64,000 nucleotides of DNA from Bin55 sp963667455 (lineage in GTDB: Bacteria; Pseudomonadota; Gammaproteobacteria; Pseudomonadales; Azotimanducaceae). This document shows positions 19,277 through 27,663 of this stretch, one piece after another. The notes below the pieces were generated by a model that did not search any database, had not been told where the DNA came from, and saw nothing but the letters and a program-made list of their open reading frames with translations. Numbering within the stretch: position 1 is the stretch's first letter; every line of letters begins with the position of its first letter. The stretch covers positions 310,001 to 374,000 of the forward strand of contig CAXXFR010000029.1 of the NCBI GenBank assembly GCA_963667455.2. Direction: 5' to 3'. The position numbers were made by a program, and so were the translations under genes.

Positions 19277-20191
19277 GATCCTCCAACAGAGTCAAACGAC
19301 AACAGTATTGACTACACCAACGAAAGTAAAGCTGACGATTCGAAGTCCGGCGGAACGCGGGATGTTCGGACTTGGTGTGTCTGGCGATGGGAGGGGTCAA
19401 GTCCAACGAGAACGAGACTAGTATTCAGGCGACTTGGTGAACGAGGTGATTCGAGGTCGCATAACGACTAGAGACGAAGTGTCAATGTCAAGTAAGGGTA
19501 TCTCTCCAATGGCAACTTCTGGGATGGGCTAGCTCACAATCTGAAACAGGCAGGATTGGGACTTCTATACTTGCTAATGTCACCTGTTGGTCGTCAGGAC
19601 TGTAGACGGCCACGCGAGCCGTGCGCTTACCAGCTGGAAGAACAGCTGCCTCCGGCAAGCGTCATCGCAAACGCATACGGAAGCGGCATGACGGCAGTTT
19701 GAATTGTGCGAGCGATCGTGCGTAGCCAGCACACTGCGAGCCCTAATCTCAAGCTGGGGAGTTGCGCCCTCGCCGGCAGGCGAAGGACAAGCTACACAGT
19801 CTCGAGGACTGGTGGGAGGAACGCTTCGCGTGCCACGCCGGGAACGCCGACGTGATGCGTCTGTAAATTGATGTAGGAAATGCACACCCAAACGACATCG
19901 AAAACGCACATACTCATCGGCACACCGAGCTGGCTTGGTGTACCGATCTCCGAGACCAGCGCCGGAATGTGGAGGCGCATTCCGAACGGTAGCGCCAAGT
20001 ATGCAGCTCGAACTCCTCAGCGACGTGCAGTGACCGCCTGCTCCGGCACGCCTTGGGGCAACATCCGACAAGCTACCTTACGCGGCGAATTTCGTCGGCA
20101 TCTTCAAAAACGACCAGTACTGTGCCACACTCACACAACCAAGTTGCAAATGTGACCGTTTGACGACGGATCGATACCTCATCGTTTTTGC
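19277..20191. other. Gene-poor stretch, possible decayed transporter
   Basis: About 900 bases with no intact gene. On the minus strand two short pieces look like membrane-protein fragments in different frames: 19792-19998 (hydrophobic, with VPMSMCVFDVVWVCISYI) and near 19690-19630 (TAVMPLPYAFAMTLAGGSC). The second resembles the last helix of BCCT-type transporters, but the match is short and unproven. Stops and frame changes between them suggest a pseudogene. The start of the 20192 gene is preceded by an AT-richer segment that may carry its promoter. Confidence 0.3.
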
Positions 20192-20704
20192 ATGACGCAA
20201 ACTGACTCGAACTCGACAAAGAGGAGAATCTTGATGGTAGCCATTCAACACATACTCCTAGGTCTAGCCTTGGCGTTCTTGATAGTGCCAGTTAGTTCCG
20301 ATGACGAAACTAACGGAAACGGTGGCGGGCCCGAACCGCTTGTTGACAGTGACGGAGACTCCATCGCCGATCACAATGATGTTTGCCCTCACGATAGCCT
20401 AAATGATTGTGTATTGGCAAGATCTTGCCGATTTCTTGACGATAGAATTGACAAGCTACAAAAATCTAGTTTGGTGTTCGGGGTAGTATCGCTCATCATT
20501 GCGATAATTGCGTTCATAGCAGGCTTGGCAGCCTTCGCTTGGACTGGACCCCCTGGTGCCGTAGCTGGAGCCTATGCAACGTACTCTACAGTCATGAGTA
20601 TCATGACTGGACTTAAAGCACTAGGAGATGGCATTGAGGCTAGTGATCTCCAAGACAGAATGGACGAACTCGAGTGTGATAAGAAACTTGGTTGGCAGGA
20701 GTAG
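20192..20704 (+). CDS. Membrane protein with calcium-binding-like repeat
   Basis: A 170-residue protein. An N-terminal hydrophobic helix (about residues 14-34, ILMVAIQHILLGLALAFLIV) is followed by a low-complexity linker and one thrombospondin type-3-like acidic repeat, DSDGDSIADHNDVCPHD, with a nearby second Cys (LNDC). Two further hydrophobic helices (about 92-135, VFGVVSLIIAIIAFIAGLAAF and GAVAGAYATYSTVMSIMTG) form a probable hairpin, then a charged tail. First of three small membrane genes in one direction. Base composition is visibly more AT-rich than the neighbouring housekeeping genes, which suggests transfer. No family recognised. Confidence 0.68.
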   Translation: MTQTDSNSTKRRILMVAIQHILLGLALAFLIVPVSSDDETNGNGGGPEPLVDSDGDSIADHNDVCPHDSLNDCVLARSCRFLDDRIDKLQKSSLVFGVVSLIIAIIAFIAGLAAFAWTGPPGAVAGAYATYSTVMSIMTGLKALGDGIEASDLQDRMDELECDKKLGWQE

Positions 20705-20714
20705 CAGGTGGCTT

Positions 20715-20870
20715 ATGAACAGTCCTCATCGGTCCCTCTCAGCGATCATTGTGAAGCATGTTTCGGAGAACAAGGAGTATCTCCTGAAACAGTGGCTACC
20801 TATATTCTTGTTTTCTCTTTTCGGTCTTGTGTTCGCAAGCTGGGTCTTTTTTGGAGTGGTACTTGGCTAA
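20715..20870 (+). CDS. 51-residue single-helix membrane protein
   Basis: The ATG at 20715 has AGGTGG a few bases upstream and lies 10 bases after the preceding stop codon. The protein has a basic N-terminal half (HRSLSAIIVKHVSENKEY) and one membrane helix (WLPIFLFSLFGLVFASWVFFG). Its end overlaps the start of the next gene. Too short for family recognition; likely co-expressed with its neighbours. Confidence 0.55.
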   Translation: MNSPHRSLSAIIVKHVSENKEYLLKQWLPIFLFSLFGLVFASWVFFGVVLG

Positions 20871-21096
20871 CAAAGTACGTCCGATGAGGATCTGGGCTGC
20901 AGGCGGCTTGGGAATTTGTACATTCTTCATATTTTTCATTCTCTTTTGGATTGGGATCTATTTGATGTATGCCTGGTCGGGACAAGTCGAGAACCCCATG
21001 AGTAAGTATCACGACATAACGATGTTCGCTTGGCTGTGTGCTTTGTTCCCCCCACTCGTTGTGATCCACATTTTCCTAAAAAGAACGTCAGAATAG
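20863..21096 (+). CDS. Small two-helix membrane protein
   Basis: Two hydrophobic helices are evident, GLGICTFFIFFILFWIGIYL and ITMFAWLCALFPPLVVIHIF, joined by a short polar loop, with a Lys/Arg tail. The start is uncertain. TTG at 20863 has GGAG six bases upstream and overlaps the previous gene by eight bases, which suggests translational coupling. The ATG at 20884 is the alternative but lacks a ribosome binding site. Third member of the small membrane-protein cluster; the next DNA downstream is a receptor pseudogene. Function unknown. Confidence 0.55.
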   Translation: MANKVRPMRIWAAGGLGICTFFIFFILFWIGIYLMYAWSGQVENPMSKYHDITMFAWLCALFPPLVVIHIFLKRTSE

Positions 21097-21126
21097 CCGC
21101 GTCAAGCAAGTTCAAGGAACCATTTT

Positions 21127-21592
21127 ATGCGCGTACTCTTCTGTGGCGTACTCGGAGAACTAGGCTAGTATCTCTCCCTGTACAGTTCCAGCGCCAAACG
21201 GATTGATCGCTTCCGCAGGATCATCGCAGGCAAGCGCCACCTGTAACGCCGTGCCTCGATAGTTGAAGGCTCCTAGATAACCATCGTATGGATTGTCTTT
21301 GCCATAAGTTGGCGCAATTGCCGCTGTCCAACCTTTGTCGGGTGTTTCCCAAAGACAGAGAGGAGTTCAACTTCACTCGATCCGAGTCTGTGGATCGTGC
21401 GAACCCTGCCATTCTTCAATCGGCAATTTCACGGTCGAACGTGTACGCAAGTAGGCGGGTTCGCCAAATGGGATGTAGAAGTTCCTAGCTAGAACCAATC
21501 CGCCAAAAGACGCTCCGACTGCTTCCTGGGTGGAATCTTGTTTCACTATTGACGCGGACGCACTGAGCGTCAACTCTCTCCGAGTTTCTGGC
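21127..21592 (-). pseudogene. Decayed partial copy of the TonB-dependent receptor
   Basis: The plus-strand sequence here aligns, base for base over long blocks, with 17250-17715 inside the receptor gene: for example CCAAACGGATTGATCGCTTC occurs in both (near 21190 and 17313). On the minus strand the fragments read QDSTQEAVGASFGG and FARSTDSDRVKLNSSLS, against QDSIQEAVGASFSG and FARTTDLDRVSLNSSLT in the intact gene. Frameshifts and an in-frame stop break it, and no 5' or 3' portion of the gene is present. It is a remnant of a second receptor or of a segmental duplication. Confidence 0.9.
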
Positions 21593-21673
21593 TTCCTTCG
21601 TAACGGTTGATTAACGCATTGGAGTCTTCTACAATACCCGCTCTAGCGACATATTCCCTTCGAGCACACGCCG

Positions 21674-21898
21674 ATGAAGACCGGAATCCATCCAGAGTAC
21701 AAGGAAATCACCGCAACATGCAGTTGTGGCAACGAATTCAAGACACGTTCAACCTTGTGCGAGGACATTCACCTTGAAGTGTGTTCGAAATGCCATCCCT
21801 TCTACACCGGCACGCAGAAGATCGTCGATTCAGCTGGTCGGGTAGAGCGCTTCAACAGTCGATTTGGCAGAACGACATCTGCAGCTAAGCAAGCCTAA
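21674..21898 (+). CDS. rpmE: 50S ribosomal protein L31 (zinc-binding form)
   Basis: A 74-residue ribosomal protein that bridges the subunits. It has the C+ zinc motif: CSCG near residue 16, then CEDIHLEVCSKCHPFYTG with the conserved HPFYTG block and a TQK segment. This form is the zinc-replete paralogue and is usually repressed or replaced under zinc starvation. Single gene, immediately downstream of the receptor pseudogene; in relatives it neighbours priA. Confidence 0.95.
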   Translation: MKTGIHPEYKEITATCSCGNEFKTRSTLCEDIHLEVCSKCHPFYTGTQKIVDSAGRVERFNSRFGRTTSAAKQA

Positions 21899-21981
21899 CT
21901 CGATCACCCACTCTTCATGGCACTTTTCCCGTGTCACACAATCCAATACTCTAGGTAGGTGGGCTTCTCCGGTAGAGTGAT

Positions 21982-23370
21982 GTGAAAAAACTGGTCAGAT
22001 CTTTCCTTTCGACGCTGCTGCTAGTTCCAACGTGCGTCTTTGCCGGCCCTGGAGCTGAACTCTACAACGAGTTCATGGATAGCGATGCGCTCTATCCAGA
22101 TCCAGAGTGGCAGAAGTATGTCGACGAACTCGGCCAAAAGCTACTCGAACACTCTCCAGACAAGGGACGCGAGTACTACTTCTTCATGCTCGACAGTCCC
22201 GAAATCAACGCATTCGCCACTGCAGATGCATACATCTACGTTAATCGTGGACTTGTGACCTTCATGAATTCCGAAGATCAGCTCGCTGCTGTCATAGGTC
22301 ACGAAATCGCGCATGTGGTTGCACGCCATCCCGCCAAGAGGAGGACCACAGGCTTGCTGGGTCTGGGAGCAGGGCTTGCAGCGATGGCTTTGACAGGCCG
22401 TCAGGAAATGATGCAGGTTGCGGATGCGGCAACCCGAACCATGATTGCCGGTTACGGTCGAGACATGGAGCTCGAGGCTGATCGAATCGGTGCTGAAATC
22501 ATGGCGCGCGCTGGCTACAACCCGCTGGCTGTCATTGAAGCCGTGCACGTCCTCAAAGATCAGGAACTGTTCTCGCTCGAAGTCAAGAACCAGCCTGGAA
22601 ACTATCACGGCTTGTTTGCGACTCACCCACAGAACGACAAGCGACTTCACGAAGTTGTCGGCTATGCGCTCGAGATGCTTCCCGAAACCACCGAGGAGCA
22701 AGTTCGAGATTTCTGGCAAATGATGGATGGACTCAGTTACGGTCTTGAAGCCCAATACGGCATCAACGACCAAAAGGTCTACTACGACAAGAAGCTCCGT
22801 CTTTCGATTGAATTCCCAGACGACTGGAGAGTGACTTTCAACAGTCAGCAAGTCATGGGGCAAGCACCTGGCGGACGTGATGAATCTTGGATCAATGTCA
22901 TCCGGATACCTGATGCAGAAGGAGAAGATTTAGATAGCTTCCTGCACAGCACCCTGCGTCGAAACGACGTGGAGAGCCAAGAGACTTTGGACCTTGACTG
23001 CTGTCAGGTATTGATGGCCGAGCTTTCCATCGAAAGCACGGATAACAAACGTGCGTTGCTTGCAATTCGCAAGAAAGGTACTGACTTTTTCGTCGTGCGA
23101 GGAGAAGCTGGTCCCAATGGCGATGCCGACCTGCTCCGTGAAGACGTCGAGAGCATCGTCACCGGCATTCGAAACCTCCGAGTGTCCGATTTGGACGGAT
23201 CAGCTATGCAACGAGTGCGAGTGGTCGAGGCGAAACCAGGGGATACCTATGAAAAATTTGCAAATGAATCGTCACTCCGAGACTACCCCGTTGACACTCT
23301 GCGTCTTATCAATGGACACCATCCGCACGGCGAGCCACGTGCAGGCGACCATGTGAAAATAGTCAAGTAG
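21982..23370 (+). CDS. Periplasmic M48-family metalloprotease (BepA-like)
   Basis: A 462-residue secreted peptidase, probably acting in outer-membrane protein quality control. GTG start; a signal peptide ends near TCVFAGPG. The zinc site HEIAH lies at about residue 107 within AAVIGHEIAHVVARH, and the downstream glutamate is in ELEADRIGAEIMARAGYNP, as in M48 enzymes. Beyond the protease domain there is a long extension (YYDKKLRLSIEFPDDW...) and a C-terminal LysM-like region (VVEAKPGDTYEKFANES ... LRLINGH ... GDHVKIVK), rather than the TPR domain of E. coli BepA. This suggests peptidoglycan or envelope anchoring. Function is by family. Confidence 0.9.
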   Translation: MKKLVRSFLSTLLLVPTCVFAGPGAELYNEFMDSDALYPDPEWQKYVDELGQKLLEHSPDKGREYYFFMLDSPEINAFATADAYIYVNRGLVTFMNSEDQLAAVIGHEIAHVVARHPAKRRTTGLLGLGAGLAAMALTGRQEMMQVADAATRTMIAGYGRDMELEADRIGAEIMARAGYNPLAVIEAVHVLKDQELFSLEVKNQPGNYHGLFATHPQNDKRLHEVVGYALEMLPETTEEQVRDFWQMMDGLSYGLEAQYGINDQKVYYDKKLRLSIEFPDDWRVTFNSQQVMGQAPGGRDESWINVIRIPDAEGEDLDSFLHSTLRRNDVESQETLDLDCCQVLMAELSIESTDNKRALLAIRKKGTDFFVVRGEAGPNGDADLLREDVESIVTGIRNLRVSDLDGSAMQRVRVVEAKPGDTYEKFANESSLRDYPVDTLRLINGHHPHGEPRAGDHVKIVK

Positions 23371-23431
23371 TTCGACGTGTTTCAATTGACACCTCCACTC
23401 ACATACTCCAACACCCAAAGAGGTAAATCCA

Positions 23432-24163
23432 TTGGCTGACCGAATCGATTGCACCATACATGGTCTGGGTTCTACCCAGTATGCACTTGTCGAACTTGAC
23501 CCGAATGAGACAGCGATCGCGGAAGCTGGGGCTATGGTCTACATCACGGACGGGATTTCGTTCGAAGCGAAGATGGGCGATGGCACAACAAAAGGAATAA
23601 TGGGTGGGCTTCTCGGGGCGGCCAAACGAGCGTTGGCGGGAGAATCGATCTTTCTTACCCACTTCACCAACACCGGACATGGCAAACAGCACGTAGCATT
23701 CTCACCTCCGCATCCCGGTCAAATAGTCAAAGTCGATCTAGCACGGCACGGCAATAGACTGATTTGCCAGCGGCAATCTTTTCTCGCTGCTGCTCACGGC
23801 ACGAAATTGGAAGTCGAGTTCACCCGTCGCTTCGGTGCAGGGCTGTTCGGTGGAGAGGGTTTCATTTTGACGCGTTTGGAAGGAGATGGTCTTGCCTTCA
23901 TTCATGCGGGAGGATCACTGATCGAGAGACAATTGAACGGTGACTCTTTGCGGGTTGACACCGGATGTGTCGTTGCATTCGAATCGAGCGTCAACTATGA
24001 CATTCAGGCGACCGGTGGACTAAAGTCAATGATGTTTTCCGGTGAAGGAATCTTTCTAGCCACACTATCGGGATTTGGAACCGTTTGGTTGCAAACAATG
24101 CCGTTCTCCCGTCTTGCGGACTCGATCGCTAGCCACATACCAACACCCGGCGACTCCCGTTGA
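23432..24163 (+). CDS. AIM24 / TIGR00266 family protein
   Basis: A 243-residue protein of the AIM24 family, all-beta and glycine-rich, with unknown biochemical role in bacteria. Recognised by AIAEAGAMVYITDGISFEAKMG, the glycine-rich segment GIMGGLLGAAKRALAGESIFLTHF, and GGSLIERQLNGDSLRVDTGCVVAFE. The TTG start at 23432 follows GAGGTAAATCCA, giving a usable ribosome binding site. Located between the M48 protease and convergent PBP1A genes. A role in envelope stress has been suggested for relatives, but nothing here proves it. Confidence 0.88.
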   Translation: MADRIDCTIHGLGSTQYALVELDPNETAIAEAGAMVYITDGISFEAKMGDGTTKGIMGGLLGAAKRALAGESIFLTHFTNTGHGKQHVAFSPPHPGQIVKVDLARHGNRLICQRQSFLAAAHGTKLEVEFTRRFGAGLFGGEGFILTRLEGDGLAFIHAGGSLIERQLNGDSLRVDTGCVVAFESSVNYDIQATGGLKSMMFSGEGIFLATLSGFGTVWLQTMPFSRLADSIASHIPTPGDSR

Positions 24164-24194
24164 GGCCATATCGGGCGGCTGTTCCACTTTGGAC

Positions 24195-26675
24195 TTAGAA
24201 GAGCTCTTCTGGAGACAACACATCGGTTTCTCGAGAAGTCCTCACCGGATCGATTCTGGGTGCTGTCTCCGCTAGGAAGTACTCCGTAACAGCACCTTCT
24301 TGTTCAGCATGGGCAATGCGACCCGAATCGGGATCAATCTTCACGCTGACGATTCCGTTGGGCGGTGCGGGTACGAATTCGGGGACTTCCTCAAGAGCCT
24401 GACGCATGAACTTGACCCAAATCGAGAGCGGACGAGTCGACCCAAACTCCAATTCTCCGAGTGATCGCTGATTGGTGTAACCGACCCAGGAAGTCGCAAC
24501 GAGATTCTGCTGATAGCCGTTGAACCATGTGTCCACCGCCAGGTCAGTCGTTCCCGTTTTTCCTGCGAGATCTCCTCGTTCCAGTTCCAAAGCTCTTCTT
24601 CCCGTACCGAGCCTGACTACGTCTCTTAGCATCGAATCAACAAGAAATGCAAGGCGATTGTCCAGCACTCGTTCCGCATTGATTGCGGCACCTTCAGACG
24701 TTTGCGGATGCTCAACAGCAAATTCCGTCGACTCACGCCAAATTCTGGCATCAAATTGAGTCTGCGGATGGCCGCAGTCGTCACAGACATGGGGGTAGAT
24801 CGGTTGGTAGACGTTATCTCCATCCAATGTGACGATACGTTCAATTAGGTGTGGTTCGATGCGATAGCCGCCGTTGGCAACGATCGAATATGCTCCAGCC
24901 AACTGCATTGGAGAAGATGTGATGCTCCCACCTCCAATCGCCAGTTGGGTATTGTTGGGGAGTTCTTCCGGCGCAAAACCGAAACGACTGACAAAGTCGC
25001 GTGCAGTATTGGCACCAACCTGCTCCAACACTCGTATAGAAACCAAATTGATCGACTTGTAGAGCGCTTCTCGCACGCGAGTCGGTCCGTTGTACTCGCC
25101 GCTAAAGTTTCGAGGCCGGTACGCGGTCTCAAGCGCTTCGTCGTTGTAGATCAATGGAGCGTCGAGAAAAATGGTGGCTGGCGTCACACCGTTTGCCAGT
25201 GCTGCCGTATATACAAAGGGCTTGAATCCCGACCCGGGCTGTCGTTGGGCCTGCGTAGCGTGGTTGTACTGATTGATCGCAAAGCTGAATCCGCCAACCA
25301 TGGCGGTCACCGCTCCCGTTCGAGGGTTGACGGCAACAATGGAACCTTGAATTTCTGGAATCTGGGAAAGTTCCCAAGCCCCGTCAACGATTTCGATACG
25401 AACCAGGTCGCCAACGCTGACGATGTCGCTAGCGGTCTTGGGGCTTGCACCCACTCCCGCTTCGCCAAGCGACCTCCGCGCCCATTTCAAGCCGTCCCAT
25501 TCGACTCGATAAGTTTCCCCGTTCGACGCTACGACGTCGATCGACTGATCTTGGACATCCGACACAATCGAAGGAACCATGGAACGAATTGGGGTCTCGT
25601 TCTTCAATTCCTCAACGAATCGTGCCACTAGGTCACTTTCGTTGTCGGTTAGTTGAATTCGCCGTTCCGGACCTCGGTAGCCGTATCTGCGATCAAACGC
25701 CTTGAGTTCGCTTCTTACAGCTTCCTGAGCCGCCCGTTGATGGTCTACGTCAATGGTCGTGTAGACCGAGAATCCCGAGTAGGCTTCCGCGCCAAAGCGT
25801 TCAAATACTTCCCGTCGAACTGTTTCCGCCGGATACGGCGCATTGAGATCCAGCTCTCGACGATGCACCTGGGCGCTAATCGGCGCGGCCGATGCGGAGT
25901 CAAATTCCTGGAGTGAAATGACCCCCGCATCGCGCATCCTCCTCAACACGAGATTTCTGCGATCAATCGCCCATTCGGGACCATTGATCGGATTGCCGGC
26001 TTCGGGTCGCTTGGGCAACCCCGCCAGCATGGCGAGCTGTGGAAGATTCAATTCTTGGACAGGTTTTCCGTAGTACGTGTACGAAGCCGCCTGCACACCG
26101 TAAGAGTGCTTACCGAACGGCACTACATTGATGTACAACTCCAAGATCTCCATCTTGGTGAGTTCATGTTCGATCTTGATGGCGAGCAACATCTCACGGA
26201 ACTTTCGAATGAACGTCTGCTCTCGCGAGAGATCCGCGACATTGCGCGGCAACTGCATCGTGATCGTCGATGCTCCGCGTTTGACTCCATTGTTGAATAC
26301 CAGATCGATGGTGTCATTGGCGAGCGAAATCCAATCAATGCCGCCATGCTCGAAGAAACGCTTGTCCTCGGTGTAGACAACGGCGTCCAAGTACCGTTGC
26401 GGAACATCTTCGATGTCAACGGGTATGAGGCGTCGGTCTCCAAATTCTGCGATCAAAGCCCCTTCCGACGAGAAGATCCGCATCGGGGTTTCGTGTCGGT
26501 AGTCTCGATAGCTCTCAGCATCCGGATTCTTGGGATCCAAGTACAGGTACATTCCCGCAAGACCCAAAATGATCAGCAACAGTCCCCAAGCAGCCAACCA
26601 AAGAAGCACCTTCCCAACGCTGAGGAAGAGTGCGGGATATCGAGGTTTCAGGAACGTGAGGCTACGCACAACCAT
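24195..26675 (-). CDS. mrcA: Penicillin-binding protein 1A (bifunctional peptidoglycan synthase)
   Basis: Polymerises glycan strands and cross-links peptides at the inner membrane. The single N-terminal membrane helix (about residues 18-48) is followed by the GT51 transglycosylase motifs EDKRFFEHGGIDW and RGASTITMQLPRNV. An OB-like insertion (SDVQDQSIDVVASNGETYRV) is the docking domain for outer-membrane activators in gammaproteobacterial PBP1A. Transpeptidase motifs are SGFK in PGSGFKPFVYTAA, SIN in KSINLVS, and KTGTT. 826 residues, full length. In Pseudomonas-type genomes ponA is divergent from pilMNOPQ-aroK; here aroK follows directly. Confidence 0.96.
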   Translation of the reverse strand: MVVRSLTFLKPRYPALFLSVGKVLLWLAAWGLLLIILGLAGMYLYLDPKNPDAESYRDYRHETPMRIFSSEGALIAEFGDRRLIPVDIEDVPQRYLDAVVYTEDKRFFEHGGIDWISLANDTIDLVFNNGVKRGASTITMQLPRNVADLSREQTFIRKFREMLLAIKIEHELTKMEILELYINVVPFGKHSYGVQAASYTYYGKPVQELNLPQLAMLAGLPKRPEAGNPINGPEWAIDRRNLVLRRMRDAGVISLQEFDSASAAPISAQVHRRELDLNAPYPAETVRREVFERFGAEAYSGFSVYTTIDVDHQRAAQEAVRSELKAFDRRYGYRGPERRIQLTDNESDLVARFVEELKNETPIRSMVPSIVSDVQDQSIDVVASNGETYRVEWDGLKWARRSLGEAGVGASPKTASDIVSVGDLVRIEIVDGAWELSQIPEIQGSIVAVNPRTGAVTAMVGGFSFAINQYNHATQAQRQPGSGFKPFVYTAALANGVTPATIFLDAPLIYNDEALETAYRPRNFSGEYNGPTRVREALYKSINLVSIRVLEQVGANTARDFVSRFGFAPEELPNNTQLAIGGGSITSSPMQLAGAYSIVANGGYRIEPHLIERIVTLDGDNVYQPIYPHVCDDCGHPQTQFDARIWRESTEFAVEHPQTSEGAAINAERVLDNRLAFLVDSMLRDVVRLGTGRRALELERGDLAGKTGTTDLAVDTWFNGYQQNLVATSWVGYTNQRSLGELEFGSTRPLSIWVKFMRQALEEVPEFVPAPPNGIVSVKIDPDSGRIAHAEQEGAVTEYFLAETAPRIDPVRTSRETDVLSPEELF

Positions 26676-27132
26676 CTATCGAGTGGAGCTCAAGTTGTAT
26701 TGGGACGGCACTGCGTCGTTGAAAGTCAATCGCATCAAGCGGACTAGACCGATTTTAGACTGTCTTGACCATTCCTCGTTCAACTCGACTCCAGTGCAAA
26801 ACTGAGCCATGCTGCCCAGTAGATGCACAAGCTAACAAGTTCGACAACGTAGCTGCTACTCTGTCTGAGAAGCCAAGATCGCCTTCAATCAACCTCTTCC
26901 AGAGAAAAGGCCTATTTCAGTCTGTTCAGATTGGGCTGGGTCGGCAGATTTCTCCCTTCTTGACACGCTAATCCGGCTCCGGCAAGTGCTACCACTACCC
27001 CGACAACAACAGAGAGCAAGTCGTAGAATTGACATGACCATCAAATTTAATGTCACACAGTCCCTGCCCGACCCAACATTGCATTCCTACGAGTGAAACG
27101 CACGACAAAGCCCCGATACAACTAACACGACC
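26676..27132. other. Intergenic region between divergent ponA and aroK
   Basis: 457 bases that must hold both divergent promoters. No gene is supported: the open frames (for example 26765-26971 plus) lack motifs and ribosome binding sites. In many Gammaproteobacteria the type IV pilus operon pilMNOPQ sits exactly here; none of it remains recognisable. Confidence 0.5.
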
Positions 27133-27663
27133 TTGAGCGAGAATCGAAACAACCTATTCCTGATCGGAATGTCGGCAACCGGCAAGTCGACGGTCGGTCG
27201 AATCGTTGCGAATTTGCTCGACTACAAGTTCATCGATAGCGACAAGGAAATCGAGCAACGAACCGGAGTCGACATCTCTTGGATCTTTGAGATCGAAGGC
27301 GAGGAAAAATTCCGTGATAGAGAATCGCAGGTTCTCGACGAAGTAACTCGGCAGAACGGAATCGTCCTTGCTACGGGAGGCGGCATCATCGGGCGGGAAG
27401 CCAATCGAGCAATTCTGCGAAGTCGCGGATGGGTGGCATGGCTAAAAGCGAGCATCCCCGAACTGGTTCGCCGTGCCGGCAATGCCGAGTCTCGCCCGAT
27501 GCTGAAGCAAGGCGACACGGTGGAGGAGTCTTTGATTCGGTTGGATAGTGAACGCCGTCCTCTGTACGAGAGCGTCTCCGACACTTCCTTCCTGACTTTC
27601 GGAAGCGACAAGCGAGTACTAGCACGTGCCATAGCTGATTGGTATCTCAAGGTGACCACGTGA
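27133..27663 (+). CDS. aroK: Shikimate kinase
   Basis: Phosphorylates shikimate at the 3-hydroxyl in the pathway to aromatic amino acids. A 176-residue protein with Walker A in GMSATGKSTVGR, the shikimate-binding DSD in KFIDSDKEIEQRTG, the FRDRE segment and the ATGGGIIGR motif with the conserved Gly triplet. The lid region contains ESRPML. TTG start in a context without a strong Shine-Dalgarno. The stop overlaps the GTG start of aroB by four bases (GTGA), so the two are translationally coupled. Confidence 0.96.
   Translation: MSENRNNLFLIGMSATGKSTVGRIVANLLDYKFIDSDKEIEQRTGVDISWIFEIEGEEKFRDRESQVLDEVTRQNGIVLATGGGIIGREANRAILRSRGWVAWLKASIPELVRRAGNAESRPMLKQGDTVEESLIRLDSERRPLYESVSDTSFLTFGSDKRVLARAIADWYLKVTT

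Noticed and set aside
18717..19406. N-terminal extension of the receptor reading frame
   Set aside because: The frame is open but encodes no signal peptide or domain; a proper signal peptide begins at the ATG at 18716. The extension crosses transposase-relic DNA in a different frame.
19630..19998. Possible BCCT-type transporter pseudogene
   Set aside because: Two short hydrophobic pieces in different frames resemble transporter helices, but the similarity is too short to name a family.
22141..22863. 240-codon minus-strand frame
   Set aside because: Entirely antisense to the M48 protease gene, which has a clear catalytic motif and family match.
24849..26747. Long plus-strand frames at 24849-25631 and 26055-26747
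   Set aside because: Both are antisense to PBP1A (the second runs 72 bp past its start) and have no motif of their own.
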